A DNA stretch of 64,000 nucleotides from Pilaira anomala (lineage: Eukaryota > Mucoromycota > Mucoromycetes > Mucorales > Mucoraceae), in NCBI GenBank assembly GCA_025716855.1, contig JAIXMQ010000034.1, forward strand, positions 124,001 to 188,000, given 5' to 3'. This document shows positions 11,295-23,121 of this stretch, in pieces. The position numbers and the translations under genes were made by a program. Every line of letters starts with the position of its first letter. Position 1 is the first letter of the stretch. The notes below the pieces were generated by a model. That model did no database searches. It was not told the DNA's origin and saw only the letters and a list, made by a program, of their open reading frames with translations.

Positions 11295-12318
11295 ATGGTT
11301 TCATCAAATAATACAGAGAGAACTCGCTTATTACATGATATCGAGCAACCAGTGTCATACGTTAATCATGATGAAAGCTTGCATACAACTGAAGAGGAGT
11401 CTGTTTCTGCCCTGACGAATCCATATAAAGGAAGTGTAGGAGAGAAAAAATCACTTGGGAAGGTCAAGCAAATACATCTTTTTCTTCTTGTTCTTACCTT
11501 TCTATCTGCACTTGTCTATGCAGCACTTATGAAATCATCGACTTCTTCTTTTGAATTTGAAAGTATCAATACTGTGATTTCATTTGGTGATTCTTATACA
11601 ACACGGTATCTGAATATGGATTCATTGACTTACGCATGTAGAAATTGTACTTCAGCAGGAGGACCTAATTGGATTGTTTATCTTACTGATGCAACAGGTT
11701 GGATTAGTTGGGATTTTGCTTATAACTCTGCTCCTGTCAATAATACAATTGTGAAGCAGGTAATGTAATTGTTATGTTTTTACAAGTAAAAAGTTTTTTA
11801 CTCAGTTTTTGTTATATAGGCTCCAACGTAATTAAAAAAAAGTTTTTTTTTTTTTTCTAGTGAAAACAATTGATAGTTTTATTGATTAACTAGCTAAATA
11901 TTTTTTTTTTTAGAGTTATGGATGTTAGCACACAAGTTCGTAAATTATACCCACAAATATTCGTTTCCCCTACCGAGAAAGTTAAAGCTATTGTGGCATC
12001 GCAGTATGAAGATAATGTACGCACCCAAAAATCTACGTTAACAACGATCTGGGTTGGAATCAATGACATAGATTTGACATATAATTGGAATGATACCAAC
12101 GTTCTTGATTTAGTCATTATGCAACAATACGAAATATTAATAGTAAAGTATACGAATAACACATTATTTCGAATACTGTTTTAAAAGAAGTTGTAGGACG
12201 AATTGATTGAAAAGGGAACATACCAATTCATGCTGATAAACGTACCTCCTATTGATCGTGCTCCTATGTGGCATAATACAAGTAGTGAGAAATTGATCGA
12301 GTCTCGTGTTAAAGGTCA

Positions 12319-12353
<35 letters not shown>

Positions 12354-12849
12354 CTTTTTTTCTGAAAAAAAAAAAAAGAGATATGTCTTGTAAACTAAAC
12401 GGATGATAACCTATTTAGCTTACAATACTAAATTAAAAACAATGATAAATAACTTGAAAAAGAATTATCCAACTGGAACTTTCTTCCATTATGATTCATG
12501 GTCTTTTTTTAATAATTTAATGAATAATGCAAAAGATTACAGCATGACCGATGTTGATACATTTTGTCCTGACTGGTAAAATATATATTTCTAAGTTATA
12601 TCCTCTTTCATGTACTTTCCAATATATGTATACTAATTTTTTTTTTTTTTTAAAAAAAAAAGGTCAAATCCGATAGAAAGAAATTGTAAACCCATTGGAG
12701 AGTAAATTATCTACAAAATCATATATTGTTTAATGTATTAAACGGAATTTTTATTTTCTAGATATTTTTGGTTGAATAACCTTCATCCAACTTTCCATGT
12801 CCATGAACTTATGGCTCAAGATGTAATTAAATATCTCAGTAGCCAATGA
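11295..12849 (+). CDS. Membrane-anchored GDSL/SGNH esterase with an 8-nt internal exon
   Basis: Seven exons: 11295-11759, 11820-11827 (8 nt), 11914-12142, 12197-12314, 12419-12575, 12663-12701 and 12762-12849. They join to 367 residues. A ~60-residue cytosolic N-terminus precedes one signal-anchor segment (residues ~60-79, HLFLLVLTFLSALVYAALM), giving a type II membrane protein. SGNH blocks: FGDSYT (Ser100 nucleophile), GGPN, VGIND (Gly206/Asn208 oxyanion) and LHPT (His347). The usual Asp three residues before that His is Asn344. The catalytic domain would face the ER/Golgi lumen or cell surface. Substrates in the family include acylated polysaccharides and lipids; the actual one is unknown. 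Starting 34 codons earlier in the same frame would add a low-complexity leader, so the ATG at 11295 is preferred. Confidence 0.85.
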
Positions 12850-13361
12850 GGATCCTACATGTTCACATAATTATGTATATTATACAAGGACATTACAGGA
12901 ATAAAACCTGTAATTTTGCCTTACAATTAAGTGTACTTTGCAATGGTTTTATGTCCGTATATAACAATGCTTCTACAATATGAATAACGATCATTACCAA
13001 TAGAAATAACGGTTGCTTTAATTTATGTAAAATTCTAAATAAATAAATTTGCATACAACATACATATGTACTGAATCAACAAGTAAAATTAAAACTGGGT
13101 TACATCTTATCAGCAAGGTTTAAGTTTGACACATAAACTACAGAAGCGAGACCTTTTTTATAAAACGAGAAAAAGGTAGTTTGCTTTTTACTCACGCGTA
13201 AAAATAAAAATTTATCCAAAGTCAGACATTTTTCTCGTAGTTGTATATATATTTTTTTTTCTTTGGAAAAATATATAAAAAAAAAACCCTTTTTATTTCT
13301 TTTTCGTAATATTTTTTTTTTTTTTTTAAAATACGTAGAAAAATAATAGTAAATTTAACCC
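12850..13361. other. Intergenic spacer upstream of PAT1
   Basis: AT-rich, with repeated T-runs close to the PAT1 start (13253-13326). No coding or RNA feature was recognised. It probably contains the esterase 3' end and the PAT1 promoter. Confidence 0.5.
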
Positions 13362-13996
13362 ATGGGCGATTCATTCTTTGGGTAAATAGAAATAAAATGT
13401 GACATGGTATTAGCTTTTTTAAATCGAGTTACTTATTTTTTTTTTTTTTTTTTTTTTTACAAATAGTTTCAATACCAATCTACCGCCTTTGAGTGAAGAT
13501 GAAATGCGTGCATTAACTGAACAGGGAGGAGGAGGACAAAATCACAGAGAACAAGTGCAGTCTTATGACCATATAGATGCTGATGTATATGATTTTGCTA
13601 CCCTCCGTCATGAACTCGGTGTACATGACGAACCAGAAGAACAACAAGATGGTCTTGGTGATCAATTGATTGAAGAAGGTGATGATAATAACAACATGAC
13701 GTTTGGTGATGCTCCAGTTGGTAAATATTATGAGTTTTTTTTTTTTTTAAAAAAAAAAAGGAAATGGATTATTATTATTTTTTTTTTTTTACAAGGACTA
13801 ACACGCGGTTTTTTTATTATTATTATTGTGTGGTATAGGAAGAGATTTTGATTTCTCTGGAAATACTCAAAGATTTGCTACAGGTATTTCTGAAGAGGAA
13901 GCCTTTTTTGTAAAGCGTAAACAACATGAAGAGCAAGGTAAATAATTTATTTAACATATATTATATCTGTGAAAAAGAAAAGAAACTGACGGGAAA

Positions 13997-14031
<35 letters not shown>

Positions 14032-14218
14032 ATCAAGGTCGATTCCATAATCCTTGGGCCGCTCCTGTGCGTCAGCCTGTTACTGCATCTGGTATGGGAA
14101 GAAACTTTGGAGAGGTAAGATATTAAAGAGAGAGTGAGTGAGTGTGAGTGTGAGTGTGAGTGTGAGTGTGAGTGTGAGTGTGAGTGTGAGTGTGAGTGTG
14201 AGTGTGAGTGTGAGTGTG

Positions 14219-14286
<68 letters not shown>

Positions 14287-14611
14287 TGTGAGTGTGAGTG
14301 TATGTAAAATGAAAAAGAAGAATGGAACAAAACCTAACCATTTTTTGTTTATTTTTTAAAAGGGATCTCCAATGGGTCCTTCTAAGTCCATTTGGGGTAA
14401 CTTTGGAAGTGGACTTTCTCCAGCTGATAACAATGGATTTTCATCTTTGTCAGGCAATCAAAATAGTTTATCTCCATTTTCTTCTGCAAACAGACAGGCT
14501 ATTCGTCCTCAACAACAACAACAGCAACAACAACAACAACAACAACAACCTCCTTTTATTGGAGGTATGTCACCTACGACATCTGCTGGATATCAACAAC
14601 AACAACAACAA

Positions 14612-14646
<35 letters not shown>

Positions 14647-16565
14647 ACAACGTCGTCCTGTTACATTGGAAGATATTGAAGCTGATATGCAACGTCAACA
14701 AGCTGCTAACCGTTACCGTGCAAACGATTCTCCTATGAGTGGTAAGACATTGAGTTTAGCCGAATTAGAAGCAGCACTTGCAACTGGTACGATGCGTGCT
14801 CAACAACAACAGCAACAACAACAGCATCAAGCTCAACAAGTTCATCAACCTCAGCCTCAACCTTCTCAAGAACACGGTATTCCTCCATTTGGCTATGGCC
14901 AGCCTGATCCTATGCAAATGTTGGCAATGAAGCAACAACACGAATTGAAGGAACAACAATTATCTATTGCTAGAGAAATGAAGCGTAGAGAATTTTATCG
15001 CAAGTCTCAATACGATGGTTTAATGACTCAACATGATAAGGATATGGTGAACCGTATTCAACTTTCTCAATTGGCTTCAGGTGATCCTTATGCAGATGAT
15101 TTCTATTATCAAGTATATTCTTCACTTCGTCAACGTGCTGGTTTACCTTTACAATCTGCAGCAGCAGCAGCTGGTAGTGGTGGTGTGCATAATGGTAATA
15201 CAGCAGAAGGAAATGGTCGAGGTCGTCGTGGTCGTGAAGATAACACGATGCAACGTATGCAACAACAATTGCAACGTATTGTGAATGATGCTAAACGTCG
15301 TCCTAAACAAACTCAAGTTTCTTTGGAAGGTGCTTTAGGTAAGATTACTTCTTTAACTGTCCGTAATCCTCGCCAAGTTTTGCAAGTACCTAGTGCCAAT
15401 AACAATAGTTCGGATGGTCATGCTTCAAATGCAACGGATGATATTCAAACACCTCATCATGTTAAGCATCATACTACTGCAGCCGATGATAAACGTCTTG
15501 TACTCAAGATTACAGAAGATATGTATACACTTGTATTGGAAATTGAACAAATGCATCGTCAAGGACCTCCTCAAGCTCGTCATAATAATGAAGACGAAGG
15601 AGAGGAAAAGGATCGTGCTGAGGCATTCAATGAAAAATATGCAGGCAAGGTTGAAAAGCTCTGGAAAACTTTACGTCTTACAGAAACCACTGAATTACCT
15701 TTCTTGATCTCATTACTTTCAATTGCTAAGGGTAAAAAGTTGATACCTCGTATTGTACGTCAATTGAATCATGATCAAAACTTGATTTTGTTGACAGTAT
15801 TTGCAGCCAATTTCTCTAAACTTCAAGTCTGTCGTCATGTGATTTATCCTGGTACAACAGTAGCTAATGTAGATGAAGCAAAGAAACAAATGTTTGTTAC
15901 ATTTGATGATGTTGAATTATTCATGAATAATACACTTCCACCTCTTTTAGGATTCATTGCTGAAGCACCTTTAAGAATTGTGAATGGATTACTTTTATTA
16001 TTATTGGAAAAGAATGATATCTTGACAGTTGCACAAACTAAACCTGGATTGGCTTTCTTGACTATGCTCTTATCTCGCGCAGAAATTTTAAAGCAAGGTG
16101 GTGGTGCCTTACAAGGATTACCGCCTTTTCCTCCTCCTGAAGAAGTTCATCGTTGGCAAGAACTTTATAGTAACCTCTTTAATACTCTCAAGGGTCGTTA
16201 CTTGGCTATATTCCCCTCTTTGTATTATTTGGTACCTTTAAATCCCAATACTCCCATGATGCAATTATCGCTTGCTGTAGATGATATGTATGTATGGCAA
16301 TTTTTGGCTGCCATGGCTGTTGGTGCTTCTATGGATCAACAACATATTTTAGTGACTGAAGTCAGGTAAGAGATATATATGTTTTTTTTGATATGTTATA
16401 TATATTTACTAATCATAAATATATAGGGATCGTGTGATGGATAATATTGTTCTTGCAAAGAGAAACCGTCTTCCTATTGATCAAGCAAACCATCGTATTG
16501 CTAATGTCAATTTATTTTTACATGCTTTGGGTCTCGATGCATCTCAAGTTTCTGTTCCTCTGTAA
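13362..16565 (+). CDS. PAT1: Decapping activator Pat1
   Basis: Exons 13362-13381, 13467-13720, 13839-13937, 14029-14114, 14363-16365 and 16427-16565 join to 866 residues. The N-terminus ([15 protein letters not shown]) corresponds to the conserved Pat1 N-terminal element that contacts the DEAD-box helicase Dhh1/DDX6. Then come acidic and Asn-rich segments, two long glutamine runs (CAA/CAG repeats at 14512-14550 and 14596-14652) and a Pro/Gln-rich middle. The folded C-terminal domain (about residue 480 on) binds Dcp2 and Lsm1-7 in the family. It acts in cytoplasmic P-bodies to promote mRNA decapping. The first coding exon is only 20 nt, and the third intron ends in a long A-run plus AG. Intron 4 is filled with a GTGTGA/GT microsatellite. 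Identification is confident. Confidence 0.9.
14131..14302 (+). repeat. Compound microsatellite (GTGTGA)n-(GT)n-(GTGTGA)n inside PAT1 intron 4
   Basis: About 170 bases of near-perfect hexanucleotide GTGTGA units are interrupted by a pure GT run (about 14226-14283), followed again by a few hexamers. It lies wholly within the intron 14115-14362. All long open frames over it (poly-SV, poly-TH, poly-SH) are artefacts of the repeat. Confidence 0.95.
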
Positions 16566-16800
16566 AAAAAAAAAAAAAAAAAATCCCCCCTTTTTTTTTT
16601 CTCTTCCTCTAAAAAAAAAAAAAACTCATTATATATTTCTTCTTTCTCTCTCTTTTTCTTTCAAAAAAAAAAAAAAAATATAATTTCAAAATTAAAAAAT
16701 GCTTTTTTAAAAATATCAACTAAAATAATTCAAATAATAAATAAGTCCTTTTTTTCTTTATTTGGGTATTATTAAAAAGAGAAAAAAAGTATGTACACAA

Positions 16801-17898
16801 CTAGGTAGATTTTTCATAAACGAAAAATTGAACAAAAATCTAATTCAAAACAAGTTAGAATATACCTTTTTGTTAAATATCTCTCACGGTTTGAAACTAC
16901 ATATATAAAATACTTACAATAAAATCAAAGATTAAAGTGCCCGTACTTCCAACAATCCAAGAAAGGTTCATAAGAATATAACTTATTTCTGTTGATTTTA
17001 AAAAGATGGACTATGTAAATAAATAAAAATTAATATAACTGTAACTTGTTTTATAATAATAAATAAATAAATAAGCATGACTTACAGAAGTAAACAAAAC
17101 GTTACCCAAGACAGCACAAATAAACATGCCAAAACTTAAGCCTTCCGTACTCTTATTTTTCCAATTCTTTAAGATTTGAGGAATACGACTACCAACATAT
17201 AGAACTGCACTTGTCCAACCCATTGTTTGAGGAAGCCAATTCATTCTGTCATTACTATCATCATCATCGCCAGATCGATTCCAATGAGCGTTATAGTACG
17301 TGTAACATGAAATTACTGTCACTAAAACAATGGCGCATGCTGAAATCCAATTAAGTAATTTAGTCTTTTTAGTTTCTTTCTTATTAGACTTTGTGTAAGT
17401 GACAGTGCTGTAAGAGGGTAAGGAAGAAGATGATGATGAACCAATTAAGCCACTTGTTTCATTCGCCAAAATTTCTTCTTCCTTGTGTCTACGTTGATAA
17501 TAAATCACTTGCCAAATTAAAGCCATATCGGCTACTGTATAGTAAAGTGCTAAAACAAACTATATATATTGAAAGAAACGTTTAAAAATTATTACATGAA
17601 AACAAAAATAAAAATAAATAAAAAAAAACTTACCATGGTTACCAAGAGATCTTGCATAATGACTCCCAAGAGATTAAAGACATCGCCTGCCAACCAAATA
17701 ACTAAAAAGGTCATGGAAAGTCCATCTCCACTTTTACGTTTATAGTTTTCTAATAATTGCCTAGAATAGAAGATATGAAAAAATTTAATTTACACTGAAA
17801 CATGTCAAAGAAAAAAAAAAAACTTACGGTGTAAATACAATAAGCCAACATAGAATTGATAAATAACCAGCTACAGACGAAGCAAGAGTATGATCCAT
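16801..17898 (-). CDS. PQ-loop vacuolar/lysosomal amino-acid transporter, Ypq/PQLC2-like
   Basis: Complement of 17828-17898, 17634-17760, 17086-17559, 16918-17010 and 16801-16839, giving 267 residues. Two PQ-loop motifs are present: FTPQLLENY (residues ~22-30) and SRIPQILKNWKNKSTEGLS in the second half. Seven predicted membrane segments are split by a hydrophilic loop with a Ser run and TKSNKKETKKTK. Members (yeast Ypq1-3, human PQLC2/SLC66A1) export cationic amino acids from the vacuole or lysosome. Reading through the last donor would give a stop after six residues. Splicing to 16839 instead gives IFVQFFVYEKST, the usual family ending, so the five-exon model is preferred. Confidence 0.85.
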
Positions 17899-18301
17899 TT
17901 CTAACTCGTGTTTTTATTTATTTATTTTTTTTAAAAAAAAAAAGGAAATATAAGGAAAAAAAAAAAAAGGTCCGTTTTTTTAGTTTTTTTTCTCTCTCTT
18001 TTATAATCGAAATAGACTTTGAAACAATTTTTTTTTCTTTTTTTCCAGCTCCCTTTAAACACACCACATAGCGCAAATGAAAAAAAAAAAAAAAAAGAAC
18101 ATATATAGTATTCACAGCAATAGAAAAAACGTTTCATTTTACCCATCTGATATGTATATACAAATAAATGTTGTATTTTTCATTGTAACAAAAAATATCC
18201 TGTTTACGTTTTTTTTTTTTTTATATGTTTGGGATAAGTTTTAATCGTATATATTTAAAAAAGACGGTTTCAAGATGTAATAAACAGGCGTAAAAGTTGA
18301 T
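17899..18301. other. Spacer between the PQ-loop gene start and the ATP7 stop
   Basis: The spacer is dominated by A- and T-runs. Open frames on both strands are poly-K or poly-F artefacts. It likely holds the PQ-loop gene promoter and the ATP7 polyadenylation region. Confidence 0.5.
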
Positions 18302-19101
18302 TTAGAAGTAAGAGATATCACCGAACTTCTCCTTGTAACCAGGAATAGAGAAGTTACCCTTCTTAAGGCTCTCTTCAATGTTCTTGGTGATCTCGGGCTT
18401 AGCAACAACAATATCATCAACCTATAATCATAAATCGTGAGTAAAATCATATAACTTTTTTTTTTTTTTCGTTTTAATACGTACAGTAAGTTGTTCAATA
18501 GGACGAGAACCTTCAATGTTGCTGAGAGTGGCATGGAGATCCTTGAGTTCGTGTTCAATTTGTTGAACAGTCTTTTGAGCTTTGGAGACCTATAACACGC
18601 AAATAAAAAAAAAAAAAAAATGGAGAATATAAATATCTTTTTTTCCTTATTTGAACTCTTTTTCTCGCTTTTTTCTTTCTCTCTTTCTCTCTTTCTCTTT
18701 ATCTCTTTATATCTCTATCTCTCTAATATATAATCTATCTCTTTCGCTTTATCTCGTATTTTTTTTTTTTTTATTTCCTCTTTTTCCAATCTCTCGTTTT
18801 AAAAACTTACAGCCTTAGCTTCGAATTGATCAATAGCAGAAAGTTGAGCTTCCAAGTTATAGGCGACGGGCTTGAAACCGCTAACGGCCTTCTCAGCTTG
18901 GTCAATGATACCTTGGTTCTTGAGAACCTTACGGTAACGAGAGAAATCGACAGTGGTGTTTTGTTCCTTTAATTCGGCAAGAACACGCTTAACTTCGTCA
19001 TTACGCTTACGGAAAGCTTGAAGAGAAACAACGGTTTCTTGAGGAAGAGTGACACTCAACTTGGACCAATTGATAGCAGCAGCACGGACAGAGGAAGCCA
19101 T
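18302..19101 (-). CDS. ATP7: Mitochondrial F1Fo-ATP synthase subunit d
   Basis: Complement of 18811-19101, 18485-18589 and 18302-18421, giving 171 residues, close to the usual fungal length. The start MASSVRAAAINWSKLSVTLP is characteristic of subunit d. The long helices (ETVVSLQAFRKRNDEVKRVL, and the KAQKTVQQIEHELKDLHATL region) form the peripheral stalk of the ATP synthase on the matrix side. It ends PGYKEKFGDISYF, a typical subunit d C-terminus. Codon use is biased towards C-ending codons, consistent with high expression. A GC-rich block just upstream (about 19140-19320) is the likely promoter. Identification is secure. Confidence 0.93.
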
Positions 19102-19140
19102 TTTATAATTCTTTAAAAATTGTAGATTTTAAAAAAAAAA

Positions 19141-19325
19141 AAGGGAGAAGGGAGGGGGATAAAAAAAACACTTCCTCCTTTGTTACGGGCCCACCCAGAC
19201 TAAAAAATAACAAATTTGCATCCCCCCTCCCCCATTCTACCCCGCCCAACAGGGCCATGCGGAGTCGTCTTCACCTTTACTACGTCAGAGATCACGTGTT
19301 CTTTTCTTTGATCCCCCTTTCTGTC
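19141..19325 (-). promoter_or_regulatory. GC-rich promoter block upstream of ATP7
   Basis: Within very AT-rich surroundings this 185-bp block has C-runs (CCCCCCTCCCCC), a TACGTCA CRE-like site at 19281-19287 and a CACGTG E-box at 19293-19298. It lies 40-220 bp upstream of the ATP7 start. Its regulatory role is inferred from base composition, position and motif identity only. Confidence 0.45.
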
Positions 19326-22300
19326 AAATCTTTATAAAGCTTTAGGTACAGTAGTTCATGTCTTTATATATATATAAAAGGAACTTAAACACCTAAATAA
19401 TTTATTAAAGTTTTTATGTTAACAAAATCCTTTCAAATTAGACACCTATCTAAGTTAATAATACATCAAACCTTTTTTTTTCCGCTTGAGATCCACTCGG
19501 ACGATAACCCTTAAAGTATCTAAAAGAGCCGGAATTCCTTTTCATGATGCTTACTATGGAATAAATCTAAAGCAACTAAATATATTATATACATACACAT
19601 TTTTTTTTTTTTTTTTTACGTATGAATACATTTTATGTTGGCAAATCCATCATAAAATAAAAATTCTAAAAAAAAACATTGACGCCGATACAGGTATACA
19701 CATATCCTTCGATGAGATTATGTAGTTACGATCTAATAACAAATAATTTAATAAAACGTAAGCATATCAAATAACCAAAATCACAGCATAAAAGCTTATA
19801 GGTTTTATTTAGGAGCCATTGGATCGTGAAAATCAAGTTGTAGACCCAGGCGAACATGAAAACCTTGTGAGAATTATATACATTATTAAACGGTAAAATT
19901 AACTCTTATGCAAGTTGTTGAACACTAGTAACAAAGACTATTATCTTTTTAGGATTTGATGCTGCCACATTTTATCTGTCAATGCCTGGTATGCGAAATC
20001 ATTTTTTTATTTATTGAACAATTTTTCTAAAAAAAAAATAAAAAAATAACTAGCGAGGGAAATGAAGCCTACTTGAATGAGAGGAATCAAAGAAAAACCG
20101 AAAGGTAATAATTAATATTCTTGAATCCAAAATACTTGATAAAAAAAAAACTGGCATAAAAATTGAGTACACAGCTGTATACCGCGATCTAGAGTTATAT
20201 AATCTCTGTAATGTTTTAAGAGTCAAATAAATAAATAAAATGATAAACAACTAACTATACCTACTACTACAAATTAAAAATATATAAGTTATAGTGGATG
20301 TGGCAGTAAAATATACCAAAGTATGATTGACAGAGGAATGGAAGAGGCCTTATGAAACCAACTGAATTGCAAGAAATTAAGAAAAATAATTCAAGATTAT
20401 TACAAACTAATATACAAATATTCAGATGATCACAAATTGATACAATCCAAAAAAAAAACCCCCCACACAGTGGGACGTATTGCTTTCATCCTAGTCATAG
20501 GCAACTCTTGATGAATTCTGAAAATAATTGCTCTGCTTCGTTTGAAAAAATCTGTAAGTAACGAATGAACAAACAATTTCAAATGACGAATCACTGAGCC
20601 TCCTTCAAGTATATTTGATATGATTCATGCAGTGTTATTTTCTATATTACCAAGGAACTCGATAAGTATATTATTTTACTGAGGACATAATAATAAGCTC
20701 ATTCTGTTTGGGTTTATGAATAAAACGATGATAAGTATACTCAAAGTAAAAGCAGATGCTCAAAAAAATTAGCTGCGTTTGAACCACAAATCAAAAATAA
20801 AATAAAAGTGAATATAACCTTAGTAACCTATATGTATCATTTAACATGTATGTAAAGGAAAGTTCAGCAAATCCTACAAAATACCGCCTTAATGAAAAAA
20901 ATGAAAAGAAAAATGTCGCAGCAGGAAATACCGGACAGGATATTGAACCGGACACCAAATTCTATAAAATTACCTGTTATTAAAAAAAAAAAAAAAAAAT
21001 TGACAGGACAATCATCATCATCATCATCATCACTAAATATAGATCTTTGGTTTTTAATCATTTACATCACGCAGCCCTTAAATAATATCTGAAAACCAAA
21101 AATATTCATGTCCTGAGTGCTATTATTAACCATAATGATTAATTTAGGAAACTTGAATCGTATAAATATAGGAGATAATGCTACTTTTTTTTTTTTCTGG
21201 ATAGACTTGCCCCCCTCTCCCCCCCCCCCCTTTTTTTTATTTTGACATTCATATAGACTCGTAAAAAGAAGTACTTGAAAATGAAAGTTCTAAATTATGT
21301 AACGATATAATTTATAATAGAGATAAAGTACAAAGATATATATGAAACAAGTTTTTCATTTTACTTTGGATTTAGTTTTTCAGCTTCATTCGTAAAGTAT
21401 GTACGACCTACTCGGCTGTAATAGATAAGCACGCGTAAACTGTATTTCCTTTTAGGTTAAATTCTCGCTTCTATATATATATATAAATATTTACATTTGT
21501 ATACTTAAAACTGGTGCTGCAAATAAACACATTTGGCTATCAAAACGTGAAACACATGCCTCTCTTCAAAGAACAGGTTTTTTTTTTTTTTTTTTTTTTT
21601 TAAGAGCAAATGATGTACACAAATAAATGAATTCTTTATCTTTTACACTTGTGAAATAACTGTCTTGCTTTTTTTTTTTTAAAAAAATCTAGAATTGTTA
21701 TTTGGTTACAAATGTATTTACAGTGCTTCCAGTGTCAATTGGTGACCTTATCGAAAAAATGGGTCGCTTTTCTGAAAACGAATTGGTCACTTTTTTTGAA
21801 CTCCAATTGGTGGTCATCCCTTTAAACAGCTGAAGAGCCAGAAAAAAAAAAATTGGGACAGCCATATTGAAAATGGGACACTCTTTTTGAAGCAGGACAA
21901 AATTATTTGCAAGGGAAACCATTTTCAATATCGCTGTCCCAAAATTTTTTTTTTCTGGCCCAACCTATTTTTCTTCAGCTGTGAATTTAGTAGCCAGCTT
22001 GTCGTCTGTAAAATGTTTATAAGGGATGACCAAAAAAGTGACCATAATTAATATAATCTCATCACTAAAAGTGGATAGCATGTTATAAATATTAATATAT
22101 ATATATATATGTTCAAATCCAATACAATAAACAGAACAGCAAGTATCATGTTGACTATTACTTTTTATCTTGTCTATTCACTTAAAGTGGAAAAATGGGT
22201 TTTTTTTTTTAAAAAAAAAAAAAAAGGCTCAGCCTCTGAAGGTTATCTGTAATTCTAGTTATGGATAATATGTTACGTAACATTTTTATTGAATAAGTTT

Positions 22301-23084
22301 ACTAATGCACGAGATATTTTACCTTATGAAAGATCAGGAACAGTTATTCTTTTTTTTTTTTTGACGATCACAATGTACCCTTTTTGTTGGTCATATTTAT
22401 GCTTCTAAAAAAAAAAAATTTGCAATGGGGATACAAGCTGATATTTTTGGATCCGGTAAAACTAGCATCCTGATTCTCCGAATAACATATTTTTTTTTTT
22501 TTTGATCGTTTGACACATACAATACACACACACTCAGCTAACTTTTCCACAAGTCTACGCTTAGCTTTAAATGCCCACCCTAAACACAGAATTGAATAAA
22601 AAAAAAATACCTACTTTTTAAATGACAGCATTGTTTATTCCTCCTCGGAACCACCGTAATAGATAATTCCTGGTTTTCTAAAAATGCACAAAAAATTCTG
22701 TCTAACGTCCAATCATTTCATCTTTTATTAAGTAATAGTTAGCTGATTGATATGACGCCAGTGTGTTAAAAGAAAAAAAAAAGATCGACGTTTTATTTAC
22801 AACTTTACGATGAAAAAAAAACCTCCTTAATAACGTTTCCGCTTTATAATTGAGCTTCATGTTTTTTTCTATTACAAAAAAAAAAGGGAGAGAAAGAGAG
22901 AGAGAGAGAGAGAGTGTGTGTGTGTGTGTGTGTGTGTGTTTGACATAATTTTAATTAATATTAAGTTTCTTGTCATTATAATTCAGGTTTTTTTTTTTGT
23001 ACTAAGGTTTCTGTATAATATGCACAATGTAGAAACAAAATGCAATACTGATTTGCAAGACTTGTCCATCTAACTATTCCTAAT

Positions 23085-23121
<37 letters not shown>

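Noticed and set aside
14123..14359. Long open frames on both strands encoding poly-SV, poly-TH and poly-SH
   Set aside because: They are translations of the GTGTGA/GT microsatellite inside PAT1 intron 4.
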